A stretch of DNA of 64,000 bases from Thiohalocapsa sp. ML1 (GCF_001469165.1 NZ_JABX01000011.1:62001-126000); one strand, 5' to 3'. Positions 35,997-46,399 are shown, numbered from the stretch's first letter. Notes: generated by a model from the letters alone, not told the origin. Numbers and translations: made by a program.

Positions 35997-36809
35997 TTGC
36001 CCTTGCCCCAGCGCCCCATCGCCGCCCTGCTGCTCGACATGGACGGCGTGCTGTTCCACGGCGTTACACCGCTGCCCGGCGCGGCGGCGTTCCTGGAGCG
36101 CATCGCGGACCTCCCGCATCTGTTCGTCACCAACAACCCGATCCGCCCGCCGGCGGAGGTCGCAGCGCGGCTCCATGCCATGGGGCTCGGCCGCCCGCCG
36201 GCGTCCAATATCCTGACCTCCGCCGAGGCCACCGCGCGCTGGCTCGCGCGGGAGCGGCCGGGCTTTCGCTACTTCGCCGTCGGTGCCGAGGGGCTGCATC
36301 TGGCGCTGGCGGAGCAGGGCGAGCCGGATGCGGAGTGCGCGGACTTCGTCGTGGTGGGGGAGGGGCCGGGGCTCGATTTCGAGAGCCTCACCACCGGCAT
36401 CAACCTGATCCTCAAGCGCGGTGCCAGGCTCGTCGTGACCAACCCCGACAACAGCGTGGACGACAGCCGCAACGGCGAACATTGGGTACTGCCGGGCGGC
36501 GGTGCCCTGGTGGCGCCCTTCGCGGTCGCCTGCGACCGGCGCCCCGTGGTCATCGGCAAGCCCGAGCCCGCTCTCTATGAGATGGCCGTGGAGCGGCTCG
36601 GCGTGCCGGCGGCGGGCTGCGTCATGGTCGGCGACCGCCCGGATACCGACATCCTGGGTGCCAAGCGCGTCGGCATGCGCGCGGCGCTGGTGCGCACCGG
36701 CCGCTTCTTGCCCGGTGCGGACTGGCCGGCGGGGCTGCCGCGGCCGGATTGGGACGTGGATGATCTGGCCGGCTTGCTCGTGGCCTGGGGTGGGCTGCTG
36801 GCCGGGTGA
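35997..36809 (+). CDS. HAD-superfamily IIA hydrolase (NagD/phosphoglycolate phosphatase-like)
   Basis: 270 residues. Motif I is LLDMDGVLFHG (nucleophile Asp), motif II LFVTNNPIRPP, and motifs III/IV GKPEPALYEMAV and MVGDRPDTDILGAKRVGM. The IIA cap lies between. The family dephosphorylates small metabolites such as phosphoglycolate, 4-nitrophenyl phosphate or nucleotides; the physiological substrate cannot be read from sequence. The start is a TTG (35997, or 36003), with no ATG nearby. Last gene of the apparent Fe-S/DUF3501/HAD unit. Confidence 0.9.
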   Translation: MPLPQRPIAALLLDMDGVLFHGVTPLPGAAAFLERIADLPHLFVTNNPIRPPAEVAARLHAMGLGRPPASNILTSAEATARWLARERPGFRYFAVGAEGLHLALAEQGEPDAECADFVVVGEGPGLDFESLTTGINLILKRGARLVVTNPDNSVDDSRNGEHWVLPGGGALVAPFAVACDRRPVVIGKPEPALYEMAVERLGVPAAGCVMVGDRPDTDILGAKRVGMRAALVRTGRFLPGADWPAGLPRPDWDVDDLAGLLVAWGGLLAG

Positions 36810-36814
36810 GGGAA

Positions 36815-36910
36815 GATCTCGATTTGGATTTCGATTGCGATTTCGATCCCGATTGCGATCCCAGTTTCGATTCATCCCGACGAGGCGACGGCTGGACGTG
36901 AGCGTTGGAG
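36815..36910 (+). repeat. hexamer-periodic repeat related to element B
   Basis: GATTTCGATTGCGATTTCGA and GATCCCGATTGCGATCCCAG, then ATCCCGACGAGGCGACGGCT. A similar stretch with the same tail is at 50418-50478. Confidence 0.75.
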
Positions 36911-37102
36911 GCGGTGGGATCACGCATCGATGAAGAGCCGGTGATTCATGCCGATACCGGTCCAGGCCCTGGTTAGGTCCTGGTTCGTGTCCGGTCCGCC
37001 GGTCCGTTTTTCCAGTATTCTTGCGAGGCAACGCCGCAGACCGACTAGGGCGGTGAGAGCCGGCTTGCGCCACCCGCCCCCGATGGCCGGCCGGTTGTCG
37101 CA

Positions 37103-37153
37103 CAGGGCCGAAAGGCCGAGGGCCGAGGATGAGCCCCTCGGCCCTCCGCCCTG
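37103..37153. repeat. heptamer repeat array
   Basis: GGCCGAAAGGCCGAGGGCCG with an inverted CCCCTCGGCCCTCCGCCCTG block, 75 bp upstream of gspA. Same family as the array at 2512. The remaining part of 36911-37230 shows nothing. Confidence 0.75.
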
Positions 37154-37230
37154 CGCAGACAGTGCCGCAATCCGGCCGCTGGTGCGGGTTCCCTTGAGCA
37201 ACGGCCCGGGGCAACGACGACGAGGGCAAG

Positions 37231-39246
37231 GTGTACCCGAAATACTTCGGCCTCAAAGAGCCCAGTTTCTCCATCACGCCGGACCCGCAGTACCTGTTCC
37301 TCAGCGGCCAGCACCGCGAGGCGCTGGCGCACCTGCTCTATGGTGCCGGCGACGGCGGCGGCTTCGTGCTGCTGACCGGCGAGGTCGGCACCGGCAAGAC
37401 CACCGTCTGCCGCGCCTTCCTGGAGCAGTTGCCGGATGGCGTGGACATCGCCCTGGTGCTGAATCCGGCGATGACGGCGGCCGAGCTGCTGCACGCCATT
37501 TGCGATGAGTTCGGGGTGGAGCTGCCGCCGGGCGCGCCGTCCGTGAAGTCCATGCTGGACCAGTTGAACGGCTTCCTGCTCGACGCGCACGCCCGCGGGC
37601 GACGCCCGGTGCTGATCATCGACGAGGCGCAGAACCTGCGCCCGAAGGTGCTGGAGCAGATCCGGCTGCTGACCAATCTGGAAACCGCAAAGCACAAGCT
37701 CCTGCAGATCTTCCTCATCGGCCAGCCGGAGCTGCGCGCGCTGCTCGCGAGCACGGACCTGCGCCAGTTGAACCAGCGCATCACCGCCCGCTATCACCTG
37801 CAGCCGCTCACGGCGCGGGAGACGGCCGCCTACGTGGACCACCGCATCGCCGTCGCCGGCGTCGAGCGGCCGCTGTTCACGCAGGGGGCGCTCAAGCGCG
37901 TGCACCGGCACAGCCGCGGTGTGCCGCGGCTGATCAACCTGCTCTGCGACCGGGCGCTGCTCGGCGCCGCCGTGTCGCGGCGCATGCAGGTGACGCCGGG
38001 CATCGTCGATGCCGCCGCCCGCGAGGTCATCGACCGGCGCGACGCGACGCTGCGCCGCCGCCCGGGCGCCGCCGGCGCCGTCGGCATGGCCGCGGCCGTG
38101 CTCGCGGCGCTGGCGCTCGGGATTTGGATCGGCCGTGGCGACCTCACGCGGGCCTTGCCGGCGCAGCTCGCCGAGCGGCTGCCGCCGGCGTGGGTCGGTC
38201 GCGTCGTGGGCACTGCAACCGAGCCGTCGCCCGCGCCGGCCGACCTGACAGAGCCGGACGCCGTCGCCCTCGCCGCCGCGGAGGACACGCCGCTCTCGGC
38301 CATGGTGGTCGTAGACGAGCGCGCGGATACCGATGCGTCGGATGCAGATGCGTCGGATAATACACCTGCCGTGCCCGCCGACGCCATCGCCGTGACGGAC
38401 ATGATCGCGGACGCGGGCGCCGTTGCCGGTGAGCTGGCGCCGGACGTGGGGGCGCTGCCGCTGTCGGTCGGCGACGAGAGCGCGGCTGCGGACCCGGATG
38501 CCGAACAGACCAAGACCCCCGCCGCGCTAGCGGACAGCGCCGCCGACGCCGAGCTCCAGGCGCCCCAGATAGCGCGCATCGCCACCACGCGGATCGCCCC
38601 CGCGGTGCCGACGCTGGACGCCGAGCGGCTCGGTGACGCCTTGGTGGCCGAAAACGCCGTCGTGGACGAGCTGTTGCGGCTGTGGCAGGTGGAGACCGCC
38701 CCCGGCGTGCGCCAGCTCGACTGCGCGGCGGTGCCCGCCTTTGCGCTCGCCTGCGAGCGCAGCGAAGGGCGCTGGTCGGACCTGCGCCTGTTTGACCGGC
38801 CCGCGGCACTGAAGCTGCGGCTGCCGGGCGACAAGACCGGCTTCGTCGTCATCGGCGGCATCGACGACGAGCACGCGCTGCTGGTCCGCGACGGCGCCGC
38901 CGCGCGTATCCCCATCGCCGTGCTGGACGAGCGCTGGTCCGGCGAGTACCTGTTCCTGTGGCGCATGCCACCCTACGGTGGGCGCGTCATCGGCGCCACC
39001 GACCCTGAGGACGCCATCGCCTGGCTGCGCGGGCGCCTCGCGCTCTTGCCGGGCAGCGAGCTCGCGGTGGACCCCGCGCGCTGGGACGCCGACGTCGCCG
39101 CCGCCGTGCGCCGCTTTCAGGGGGAGTACGGGCTGGACATCGACGGCATCGCCGGGCCGCGCACGCTGATCATGCTCAGCAATGCGCTCGCGGATCTCGA
39201 CGTGCCGCGGCTGTCGCAGTCCGAGCAGTTGCGCGCGGCCCAGTAG
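37231..39246 (+). CDS. gspA: GspA/ExeA-type ATPase with peptidoglycan-binding domain
   Basis: 671 residues. An ExeA-like AAA ATPase domain has Walker A LLTGEVGTGKTT (about 48-59) and Walker B VLIIDEAQNLRP (about 130-141). One membrane segment follows (AVGMAAAVLAALALGIWIG, about 285-303), then a long acidic Ala/Asp-rich linker and a periplasmic C terminus with a peptidoglycan-binding fold (VRRFQGEYGLDIDGIAGPRT). ExeA and ExeB use ATP to insert the type II secretion secretin through the wall. The start is GTG; gspB follows 33 bp later. No other T2SS genes are in the window. Confidence 0.93.
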   Translation: MYPKYFGLKEPSFSITPDPQYLFLSGQHREALAHLLYGAGDGGGFVLLTGEVGTGKTTVCRAFLEQLPDGVDIALVLNPAMTAAELLHAICDEFGVELPPGAPSVKSMLDQLNGFLLDAHARGRRPVLIIDEAQNLRPKVLEQIRLLTNLETAKHKLLQIFLIGQPELRALLASTDLRQLNQRITARYHLQPLTARETAAYVDHRIAVAGVERPLFTQGALKRVHRHSRGVPRLINLLCDRALLGAAVSRRMQVTPGIVDAAAREVIDRRDATLRRRPGAAGAVGMAAAVLAALALGIWIGRGDLTRALPAQLAERLPPAWVGRVVGTATEPSPAPADLTEPDAVALAAAEDTPLSAMVVVDERADTDASDADASDNTPAVPADAIAVTDMIADAGAVAGELAPDVGALPLSVGDESAAADPDAEQTKTPAALADSAADAELQAPQIARIATTRIAPAVPTLDAERLGDALVAENAVVDELLRLWQVETAPGVRQLDCAAVPAFALACERSEGRWSDLRLFDRPAALKLRLPGDKTGFVVIGGIDDEHALLVRDGAAARIPIAVLDERWSGEYLFLWRMPPYGGRVIGATDPEDAIAWLRGRLALLPGSELAVDPARWDADVAAAVRRFQGEYGLDIDGIAGPRTLIMLSNALADLDVPRLSQSEQLRAAQ

Positions 39247-39279
39247 GCCAAATAGCAGCGCAGCAGGCGGAATTCACGC

Positions 39280-40404
39280 GTGTCCTACATCCTGGAAGCC
39301 CTGAAGAAGTCCCAAAGCGACCGTGAGCTTGGGCAAGTGCCGCGCATCGAGGGCTTTGGGCGCGATGTGCCCATTGAGCCGCCGCGCAGCAACCTCGGCG
39401 CCTACCTCGCGCTGCTGCTGGCGCTGCTGGCGCTCGGCATCGCCGTGCTGCTGCTGCTGCGCACCCTCCTCGGCACACCCGAGACGGCCGGCGACGGGGT
39501 GCGCCTCCCGCCGCCGACGGCGGCGCCCGCGGAGCGCTTGCGCGAGCCGCCGCGGCCGGACGCGTCCGGGCTTGCAACCGACGCGTCCGCGCCGCCGCGC
39601 CCGCGTGCCGGCTTCACCGACCCGGCCGCGACGCCCGAGCCTCTGCCTGAGTTGTTGCTGCCGCCTGTTTCCGCGCCGGCGCCGGCGGCGGCACCGGCAG
39701 ATGCTCTCGGCTCCGCACCATCATCGACACCCGCCGCCGTGTCGGCGCCCCAGCCCTCTGCGCCCGCACCGCAAGGCACCGCGGCAGCGCCGCCCGCGGC
39801 GCCCATGCCATTCGATGATCCCGCGGGCCTGAGCGTCGAGCCCGAGGTGCTGGTCGTGCCGGCGCCGGCGCCCCCGGGCGAGCCGCTGCCGCGCGGTGCC
39901 GATGAGCTGCGGCGCGCGCTGCTCGGCGACGGCGAGCGGGTGTCCGCGTCCGTGGACAGCGGCGGCAACGCGCCGCCGGCCCCGCCGCCGCCGTTGCGCG
40001 GCGGGCCTGCCGCGAGCGAGCAGACGCCGGTGCCGGAGGACCTCATCGCCGAGATCGAGGCCTTCAAGGAGCTGGTGCGCAAGCGCGACCCTGGAATTGA
40101 CCGGCGCGCCGCCGCGCGGCCGCCGCCCCTGCCGGAGCCGCCGGGGTTGCCGCGTCCGCAGGCCGCGGTGCAGCGCGCAGAGCCGTTGCCGGCCGGACCA
40201 TCACTGGACCTGCGCAGTCGGTTGCCCCCGATCTCGATGAATGTGCACGTCTACAACGCGGACCCAAGTCGGCGCTTCGTCTACATCAACGGGCGCAAGC
40301 TGACGGAGCAGGAGAAGAGCCGCGAGGGCATCCGGCTGGAGCGCGTCGTCGCCGACGGCGCGGTGCTGAGCTTCGAGGGCGAGGAGTTCTTCCAGCGGCG
40401 CTGA
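39280..40404 (+). CDS. gspB: general secretion pathway protein B
   Basis: 374 residues. The canonical start MSYILEALKKSQSDRELGQV is followed by one transmembrane helix (about 44-62), a long Pro/Ala-rich periplasmic spacer, and the T2SSB domain with INVHVYN-like MNVHVYNADPSRRFVYINGR and the C-terminal VVADGAVLSFEGEEFF. GspB pairs with GspA at the inner membrane to assemble the secretin. GTG start, co-transcribed with gspA. Confidence 0.94.
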   Translation: MSYILEALKKSQSDRELGQVPRIEGFGRDVPIEPPRSNLGAYLALLLALLALGIAVLLLLRTLLGTPETAGDGVRLPPPTAAPAERLREPPRPDASGLATDASAPPRPRAGFTDPAATPEPLPELLLPPVSAPAPAAAPADALGSAPSSTPAAVSAPQPSAPAPQGTAAAPPAAPMPFDDPAGLSVEPEVLVVPAPAPPGEPLPRGADELRRALLGDGERVSASVDSGGNAPPAPPPPLRGGPAASEQTPVPEDLIAEIEAFKELVRKRDPGIDRRAAARPPPLPEPPGLPRPQAAVQRAEPLPAGPSLDLRSRLPPISMNVHVYNADPSRRFVYINGRKLTEQEKSREGIRLERVVADGAVLSFEGEEFFQRR

Positions 40405-40467
40405 CGGCGCGGCGTCGAGCATCGATCCGTGCGCCCCACTGGCGGCAGGCAGCAGCCTAGCTGTGCG

Positions 40468-40653
40468 TTATCGCACCAGCATCACCAGCAGAACCACCAG
40501 GCCGACGACGGCGGCGAGCGGCAGCAGCGCCGCCTGCCAGTCGCCCTTTTCGGCCTTGGGGCCGTGCTCCTGCCACTGCTTGAAGGTCGGCCACAGGTAG
40601 AACAGCAGCATGATCATGACGCCGGCGGCGGCGATCTTCAGGAAGAGCTCCAT
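40468..40653 (-). CDS. small two-helix membrane protein
   Basis: 61 residues: [20 protein letters not shown] forms one membrane helix, a short charged loop ([14 protein letters not shown]) follows, then a second helix ([18 protein letters not shown]). No family recognised. It lies 106 bp downstream of the BI-1 gene in the same direction. A plausible GAGC/GGAA-type ribosome site is weak. Its size and clean two-helix layout argue that it is real. Confidence 0.65.
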   Translation of the reverse strand: MELFLKIAAAGVMIMLLFYLWPTFKQWQEHGPKAEKGDWQAALLPLAAVVGLVVLLVMLVR

Positions 40654-40758
40654 GGCTGTATTCCTCGCTCGTTTCGTGGAATCGGCGGCAAAAGAAAGCC
40701 CGGCGCCGGGGTGACCGGGCCGGGCTCGGTGCGCCTGACGGGGCAGGCGCGGGGCGCG

Positions 40759-41424
40759 CTACTCGTCGCCCATGATCCCCAGGATCTGCAACAGGCTGAT
40801 GAAGATGTTGAAGATGCTGAGGTAGATGCCGTAGGTGGCCATGATGTAGTTGGTCTCTTGGCCGTTCTTGATCCGGCTGGTGTCGAACAGGATGAACCCG
40901 CTCATCAGCAGGATGATGGCACCCGAGACGGCCAGCGCCAGCGCCGGCATGTTCAGGAAGATGTTCGCGACCATCGCGACGACGACCACCATCATGCCGG
41001 CGAACAGGAAGCCGCCCATGAAGCTGAAATCGGTCTTGCTGGTCAGCGCGTAGCCGGAGAGGCCGAGGAAGATCAGCGCCGTGCCGCCGAACGCGGTGGC
41101 GATGATGCTCGGGCCGTTCGGCAGGGCCAGATACATGCTGAGGATGGAGCCGAGCCCGAAGCCGAGCAGGCCCGTGATGAGGAAGATGACGCCGACACCG
41201 GACGCGGACTGCGCCGTGCGCGGCAGCACGAAGATGCCGAGGACCATCGACACGATCACCGACGCCAGGTACACCCACGGCGGCATGGCGAGTGCCATGG
41301 ACAGCATCGCGGTCATGGCGCTGAAGGCGAGCGTCGCGGCCAGCAGCAGATAGGTGTTCTTCAACACCTTGTTGGTTTCAAGCACGGCCTGCGGCGACCG
41401 CGCAATCGAGTATTGGTTCGCCAT
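40759..41424 (-). CDS. Bax inhibitor-1/YccA family membrane protein
   Basis: 221 residues with seven predicted membrane helices, typical of YccA. It starts [20 protein letters not shown], a conserved opening, and ends [13 protein letters not shown]. Near the C terminus the acidic pair expected for proton/calcium sensing is present ([13 protein letters not shown] and the final MGDE). YccA interacts with and modulates the FtsH protease in E. coli; here the role is inferred from family. GGAG lies 11 bases before the ATG. Confidence 0.93.
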   Translation of the reverse strand: MANQYSIARSPQAVLETNKVLKNTYLLLAATLAFSAMTAMLSMALAMPPWVYLASVIVSMVLGIFVLPRTAQSASGVGVIFLITGLLGFGLGSILSMYLALPNGPSIIATAFGGTALIFLGLSGYALTSKTDFSFMGGFLFAGMMVVVVAMVANIFLNMPALALAVSGAIILLMSGFILFDTSRIKNGQETNYIMATYGIYLSIFNIFISLLQILGIMGDE

Positions 41425-41604
41425 GGTCTGTATCTACTCCGTAAGTTCTGTTCAGAAGCGGCGCGGGGCCACCGCCTTGCGACGCAGCCCCAAACGATGG
41501 AAGCATACCCGACTGTCCGGCGCTTGCAACCCCGCGCAAGCCCTTGTTCGGGCGGGCAGCCGCCATGCATTGGCGGCGCGCGCGACACCGGGGCTGTTAA
41601 GCGG

Positions 41605-41621
41605 TTACCCGATTCGGGTAA
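41605..41621. promoter_or_regulatory. palindrome upstream of tRNA-Ser
   Basis: TTACCCG-ATT-CGGGTAA, a perfect 7-bp inverted repeat in AT-rich DNA where a tRNA-Ser or BI-1 gene promoter would lie. It may be an operator; no firm -35/-10 could be assigned. Confidence 0.3.
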
Positions 41622-41713
41622 TCTATCGCGTTCATGTGGCCGACTCCGGCGTCTTCAATGGCCCTCCGCGCAGCGGGTCGGGCCGCGGCGCCGGTTGCGC
41701 CGCAGCCGCATCG

Positions 41714-41801
<88 letters not shown>

Positions 41802-42033
41802 ACTTGCCGCCGGGCCCGTCGCCGAGCTGGCCTTGCACGGGCACCGATTCTGCCTCGTCGGCGCGGGCCGGCGACCACCGCTTGCCGAAACCCCATCATC
41901 GCGGTGCTGTCACAAGGGGCCTTGGCGCCCGTCCGTGCTGCCCAACCGATCGGCGGGAGCGGCCGGTCAGCCGGACAGCCCCAGATCCAGCTCAAGATCC
42001 AGCTCAAATCAGCGCCCCCACGGAGGCAGCACG

Positions 42034-43299
42034 ATGTTCGATACCGATATGCAGATTGCAGGCTATGACGACGAGCTCGCCGAGGCCATCCGCGCCGAGG
42101 AGTGCCGGCAGGAGGAGCACGTCGAGCTCATCGCCTCCGAGAACTACGCGAGCCCGCGGGTCATGGAGGCGCAAGGCTCGGTGCTGACCAACAAGTACGC
42201 CGAGGGCTACCCGGCCAAGCGCTACTACGGCGGCTGCGAGTACGTGGACGTGGCCGAGCAACTGGCGATCGAGCGCGCGAAGCAGCTCTTCGGCGCCGAC
42301 TACGCCAACGTGCAGCCGCACTCCGGCTCCCAGGCCAACGCGGCGGTGTTCATGGCGCTGTGCCAGGCGGGCGACACGGTGCTCGGCATGAGCCTCGCGC
42401 ACGGCGGCCATCTCACGCACGGCGCCAAGCCCAACTTTTCGGGCAAGCTCTACAACGCGGTGCAGTACGGCATTCACGCCGACACCGGAGAGATCGACTA
42501 CGAGCAGGTCGAGCGCCTGGCGCAGGAGCACAAGCCGCGCATGGTCATCGCGGGCTTTTCGGCCTACTCGCGGGTCGTGGACTGGCAGCGCTTCCGCGAC
42601 ATCGCCGACGGCGTCGGTGCCTACCTGCTGGTGGACATGGCCCACGTCGCAGGCCTAGTCGCCGCGGGCGTCTACCCGAGCCCGGTGCCCATCGCCGATG
42701 TCGTGACCACCACCACGCACAAGACCCTGCGCGGCCCGCGCGGCGGCCTGATCCTGGCCAAGTCCAATCCGGAGCTGGAGAAGAAGTTCAACTCCCTGGT
42801 GTTCCCCGGCACCCAGGGCGGGCCGCTGATGCACGTCATCGCCGCCAAGGCGGTCGCCTTCAAAGAGGCGCTGGAGCCCGGCTTCAAGGACTATCAGCGC
42901 CAGGTGGTGCTGAACGCGCAGGCCATGGCCGAGGTGTTCCTGTCGCGCGGCTTCGACGTGGTCTCCGGCGGCACCGACAACCATTTATTCCTGGTCAGCT
43001 TCATTGAGCAGGGCCTGACGGGTAAGGACGTGGACGCCTGGCTCGGTGCCGCCAACATCACCGTCAACAAGAACGCCGTGCCGAACGACCCGCAGTCGCC
43101 CTTCGTCACCAGCGGCATCCGCGTCGGCACGCCGGCCATCACCACCCGCGGCTTCGGCCTGGACGAGGCGCGGGCGCTCGCCGGCTGGATGTGCGATGTC
43201 ATCGACGCCCGCGGCGACGCGGCGACCATCGAGCAGGTCAAGACGCAGGTGCTCGCGCTCTGCGCCCGCTACCCGGTGTACCGCGCGCACGCCGCGTAA
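42034..43299 (+). CDS. glyA: serine hydroxymethyltransferase
   Basis: 421 residues. PLP enzyme converting serine and THF to glycine and 5,10-methylene-THF, feeding FolD (also in this window) and thymidylate synthesis. The PLP Lys is in [15 protein letters not shown] (near 230). Other signatures: [32 protein letters not shown] and [20 protein letters not shown] precedes the ATG. First gene of a glyA-nrdR-ribD cluster, a common arrangement in gammaproteobacteria. Confidence 0.98.
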   Translation: MFDTDMQIAGYDDELAEAIRAEECRQEEHVELIASENYASPRVMEAQGSVLTNKYAEGYPAKRYYGGCEYVDVAEQLAIERAKQLFGADYANVQPHSGSQANAAVFMALCQAGDTVLGMSLAHGGHLTHGAKPNFSGKLYNAVQYGIHADTGEIDYEQVERLAQEHKPRMVIAGFSAYSRVVDWQRFRDIADGVGAYLLVDMAHVAGLVAAGVYPSPVPIADVVTTTTHKTLRGPRGGLILAKSNPELEKKFNSLVFPGTQGGPLMHVIAAKAVAFKEALEPGFKDYQRQVVLNAQAMAEVFLSRGFDVVSGGTDNHLFLVSFIEQGLTGKDVDAWLGAANITVNKNAVPNDPQSPFVTSGIRVGTPAITTRGFGLDEARALAGWMCDVIDARGDAATIEQVKTQVLALCARYPVYRAHAA

Positions 43300-43335
43300 C
43301 GCGTCGAGCTTCGAGCCCCGCGAGCCGCCGCCTCG

Positions 43336-43866
43336 ATGCGCTGTCCCTTCTGCGGCGCCCAGGACACCAAGGTGGTGGACTCGCGGCTGTCCGGCGACGG
43401 CGATCAGGTGCGACGGCGCCGGCGCTGCGTGGTCTGCAACGAGCGTTTCACCACCTACGAGAGCGCGGAGCTGAACCTGCCCCGGGTCATCAAGCGCGAC
43501 GGCAGCCGCGTGCCCTTCGACGGGCGCAAGCTGCGCTCCGGCATCCTGCGTGCCGCCGAGAAGCGCCCCATCAGCACGGAGCAGATCGACGCGGCGCTGT
43601 CGCACATCAACCGCAAGCTGCTCGGCAGCGGCGAGCGCGAGGTCAGCAGTCGGCGCATCGGCGAGCTGGTGATGGAAGAGCTGCGCGAGCTGGACCAGGT
43701 GGCCTACGTTCGCTTTGCATCCGTGTACCGCAAGTTCGAAGACGTGGCCGCCTTCCGCGAGGAGATCGAACGCCTGGAGCGCCACCCGAGCGCCGCCGAG
43801 AAGAAGGCGCAGCTCGACCTGCTCGCGGAGCTGGAGCCCATGCCGCCCGCACCCCGCAAGCCGTGA
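43336..43866 (+). CDS. nrdR: transcriptional repressor NrdR
   Basis: 176 residues. A zinc ribbon (C3, C6, C31, C34) precedes an ATP-cone domain starting [20 protein letters not shown]. NrdR senses ATP/dATP and represses ribonucleotide reductase operons at NrdR boxes. It ends 4 bp into ribD (GTGA overlap), which suggests coupled translation, and follows glyA by 36 bp. Slightly longer than the usual 150-160 residues because of an extra charged C-terminal tail ([18 protein letters not shown]). Confidence 0.97.
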   Translation: MRCPFCGAQDTKVVDSRLSGDGDQVRRRRRCVVCNERFTTYESAELNLPRVIKRDGSRVPFDGRKLRSGILRAAEKRPISTEQIDAALSHINRKLLGSGEREVSSRRIGELVMEELRELDQVAYVRFASVYRKFEDVAAFREEIERLERHPSAAEKKAQLDLLAELEPMPPAPRKP

Positions 43867-45029
43867 GTCGGGCGCTCGACGATGCCCGCATGATGGCTCG
43901 CGCCATCGTGCTCGCCCGCCGCGGGCTCTACACCACGGACCCGAATCCGCGTGTCGGTTGCGTGCTGGTGCAAGCCGGCGAGGTCGTCGGCGAGGGCTTC
44001 CACCGCCGCGCCGGCGAGCCGCACGCCGAGCGCAACGCCATTGAGCATGCCGGCGCGCGCGCCCTCGGTGCCACCGCCTACGTCACGCTGGAGCCCTGCT
44101 GCCACTACGGGCGCACGCCGCCCTGCACCGACGCGCTGCTTGCGGCCGGCGTCGCCCGCGTCGTCGTCGGCATGGAAGACCCGAACCCGCTGGTGCGCGG
44201 CAAGGGCCTCTCAAGGCTGCGCGCCGCCGGCGTCGAGGTGACCACCGGCGTGCTGGAGGGCGACGCCCGCGCGCTGAACCCGGGCTTCGAGCAGCGCATG
44301 CGCGGCGGCCTGCCCTATGTGCGCTGCAAGCTCGCGGCGAGCCTGGACGGGCGCACCGCCATGGCGAGCGGCGAGAGCCGCTGGATCACGTCCGCGGACG
44401 CGCGGCGCGACGTGCACCGGCTGCGGGCGCGCTCCTCCGCCGTCATCACCGGCATCGGCACCGTGCTTGCCGATGATCCGCACATGAACGTGCGCTTAGG
44501 CCCCGAGGAGTTCCCGGCGCTGTGGCCGGACGAGCTGCCGCGCCAGCCGCTGCGCGTCGTGGTGGACAGCGCGCTCAGAATGCCGCTGGATGCCCGCATG
44601 CTGAGCCTGCCCGGCGCCACCCTCATCGCCACCTGCGAGGACAGCCCGCGCGCCATCGCGCGGGCCAATGCCGTCGGTGCCGAGGTGCGCGTGTTTCCGC
44701 CGGACCCGGCCGGGCGGGTAGACCTGCATCTGCTGCTCTGCTATCTGGCCGAGCGCGAGATCAACGAGGTGCTGATCGAGGCCGGCCCGACCCTGGCCGG
44801 CGCCGCGATGGATCTCGATATCGTGGACGAAATGGTGCTCTACGTCGCCCCGCACCTGATGGGCGATGCCGCCCGGGGCCTGTTCCACCTGCCCGGCATC
44901 GCGCGTATGGAGCAGCGCATCGGGCTCATCATCGCCGCGACGCACCGCGTCGGCGCGGACCTCAAGCTCGTGCTGCGCCGGGCACCGACCACCGACCAAG
45001 CCGGCCAGCCCGTTCTCCCTGGCCCCTAG
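43863..45029 (+). CDS. ribD: bifunctional riboflavin biosynthesis protein RibD
   Basis: 388 residues. The N-terminal deaminase has the zinc motif HAE (54-56) and PCC...PPC (Cys79, Cys88) and removes the pyrimidine amino group; the C-terminal reductase (from about 150, [19 protein letters not shown]) reduces the ribosyl side chain with NADPH. Substrate segments [16 protein letters not shown] and [12 protein letters not shown] are present. The GTG start at 43863 overlaps the nrdR stop. No ribE/ribBA/ribH genes follow; a repeat array begins 60 bp downstream. Confidence 0.97.
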   Translation: MSRALDDARMMARAIVLARRGLYTTDPNPRVGCVLVQAGEVVGEGFHRRAGEPHAERNAIEHAGARALGATAYVTLEPCCHYGRTPPCTDALLAAGVARVVVGMEDPNPLVRGKGLSRLRAAGVEVTTGVLEGDARALNPGFEQRMRGGLPYVRCKLAASLDGRTAMASGESRWITSADARRDVHRLRARSSAVITGIGTVLADDPHMNVRLGPEEFPALWPDELPRQPLRVVVDSALRMPLDARMLSLPGATLIATCEDSPRAIARANAVGAEVRVFPPDPAGRVDLHLLLCYLAEREINEVLIEAGPTLAGAAMDLDIVDEMVLYVAPHLMGDAARGLFHLPGIARMEQRIGLIIAATHRVGADLKLVLRRAPTTDQAGQPVLPGP

Positions 45030-45088
45030 CGCGTTGACGGTACCGAATGCGTGCAGATGAGTAACCTTTCACAACACTGCCGGGCGGG

Positions 45089-45138
45089 AAGGGCCGAGGG
45101 CCGAGGGAGCCCTCCTCGGCCCTCGGCCCTCGGCCCTG
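45089..45138. repeat. heptamer repeat array (GCCGAGG type)
   Basis: GGGCCGAGGGCCGAGGGAGC then CCTCCTCGGCCCTCGGCCCT: two inverted heptamer blocks able to form a hairpin after ribD. Confidence 0.85.
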
Positions 45139-45210
45139 GTTTCACGTGCGCCAACGAGCGGGTTGCGCAGACCGCGCTCCCTGGCGTTCTCGATCTGAGG
45201 CTTTGCCCCC

Positions 45211-45264
45211 GAGCCCCTAGCCCCTAGTCCCTAGCCCCTAGTCCCTAGCCTCTAGCCCCTGACC
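45211..45264. repeat. CTAGCCC-type heptamer/octamer array
   Basis: About seven copies of CCCCTAG(C/T), e.g. GAGCCCCTAGCCCCTAGTCC, ending 5 bp before the DUF1244 start codon. The inverted form, CTAGGGG, is at 49842. Confidence 0.85.
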
Positions 45265-45268
45265 CAAG

Positions 45269-45604
45269 ATGACCGACCAAGAGCGCCTTGAGATAGAAGC
45301 AGCCGCGTTCCGCGGCCTCGTCGCCCATCTGCGCGCGCGCACCGACGTGCAGAACATCGACCTCATGAACCTCGCTGGCTTCTGCCGCAACTGCCTGTCC
45401 AAGTGGTACCTGGCCGCCGCTCGCGAGCGCGGCGTGGCGCTGACAGGCGACGAGGCGCGCGAGGCCGTCTACGGCATGCCCTACGGCGAGTGGAAGGCCA
45501 AGCACCAGCGGGAGGCGAGCGCGGAGCAGCAGCGGCTGTATCGGGAGACGGCGCCGCAGCACGCGGTCATTCCCATTCCCGAGCCCGGGGCGAAGTCCGG
45601 TTAG
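45269..45604 (+). CDS. DUF1244 family protein
   Basis: 111 residues. Conserved small proteobacterial protein of unknown function; the central NLAGFCRNCLSKWYLAAARE with a CxxC pair and the MPYGEWKAKHQREAS segment define the family. No signal peptide, so cytoplasmic. The ATG follows immediately on a CCCTAG repeat array, which leaves no normal ribosome-binding site; translation may depend on a weak site within the repeat. Confidence 0.92.
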   Translation: MTDQERLEIEAAAFRGLVAHLRARTDVQNIDLMNLAGFCRNCLSKWYLAAARERGVALTGDEAREAVYGMPYGEWKAKHQREASAEQQRLYRETAPQHAVIPIPEPGAKSG

Positions 45605-45613
45605 GCGCTTCGT

Positions 45614-46177
45614 TCAGGCGTAAAGCTCTGCCATTGTCACATCGAGCCCGACGGAGGCGAGGCGCAGCACGCCGTCGGCACCGGCAATGACGGCGTGGTC
45701 CCAACCCGCGTCGGTGCGTCGCAGCACCTCCACGCGCGGCTCGTCCTGCGCGATCAGCAGGTACTCGTTCAGCGTCGGCAGCGACTGATAGGCGAGGCGC
45801 TTGTCCCCGCGATCATAGCGCTGCGTCCGCGGCGATAGCACGTCGGCCACGAGCACCGGATCCCTCTTGAAGTCCGGGTCACCGCCCTCGTCCGCGCAGC
45901 GCACGAACAGGTCGGGGTAGTAGAAGGCATCATCGACGCGGACCTTGAGGTTGCCGGCATAGACCCGGCAGCGACTGCCGCGCAGGTGTGCATGCCGCGC
46001 GGCGGTCAGGTTCACCGCGATCTCCTCGTGCCGATCGCTGTTGCCGGTCATCGCGTACAGATACCCGTCCACCAGCTCGTGGCGGGTCTCGCTGTCACGC
46101 TCCAGGTTCAGGTACTCCTCCGGCGACAGCCGTGGCAGGGATTCCGGCGGGACGACTTGGTGGGCTTGCATAGGCAT
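45614..46177 (-). CDS. Uma2-family (DUF820) nuclease-like protein
   Basis: 187 residues, the standard Uma2 length. The fold is intact: LSPEEYLNLERDSETRHELV, YYPDLFVRC (PD) and VLVADVLSPRTQRYDRGDKR, where most members have VEVLSP; here the catalytic Glu is Asp, a conservative change. The closing LNEYLLIAQDEPRVEV is typical. Function unknown (nuclease fold, no proven role). Convergent with the DUF1244 gene, 10 bp apart. Confidence 0.9.
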   Translation of the reverse strand: MPMQAHQVVPPESLPRLSPEEYLNLERDSETRHELVDGYLYAMTGNSDRHEEIAVNLTAARHAHLRGSRCRVYAGNLKVRVDDAFYYPDLFVRCADEGGDPDFKRDPVLVADVLSPRTQRYDRGDKRLAYQSLPTLNEYLLIAQDEPRVEVLRRTDAGWDHAVIAGADGVLRLASVGLDVTMAELYA

Positions 46178-46335
46178 CAGGATGCGGTCCGGGTTATAGC
46201 GCAGCTTAGGTCAGCGCCCGGGATGCTGCCAGCGATCGGGCTCGGCCGCGCGGCGCAAAGCGCCTGTGTCCGAACGCGGTGCTCGTCCCCGGGGCGGGCG
46301 CTATCGCCCCACCGGCCGGGCAGAAGCCCGACCTG

Positions 46336-46364
46336 TTGACTCTGGAATGCTCGATCAGTATATT
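46336..46364 (+). promoter_or_regulatory. sigma-70 promoter of the small periplasmic protein gene
   Basis: TTGACT (46336-46341), 17-base spacer, TATATT (46359-46364), very near consensus and 35 bp before the ATG at 46400. The AT-rich stretch around it stands out strongly from the genome background. Confidence 0.8.
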
Positions 46365-46399
46365 AGCAAAAGCTTAAATATGATCGATGGTGAACCCAG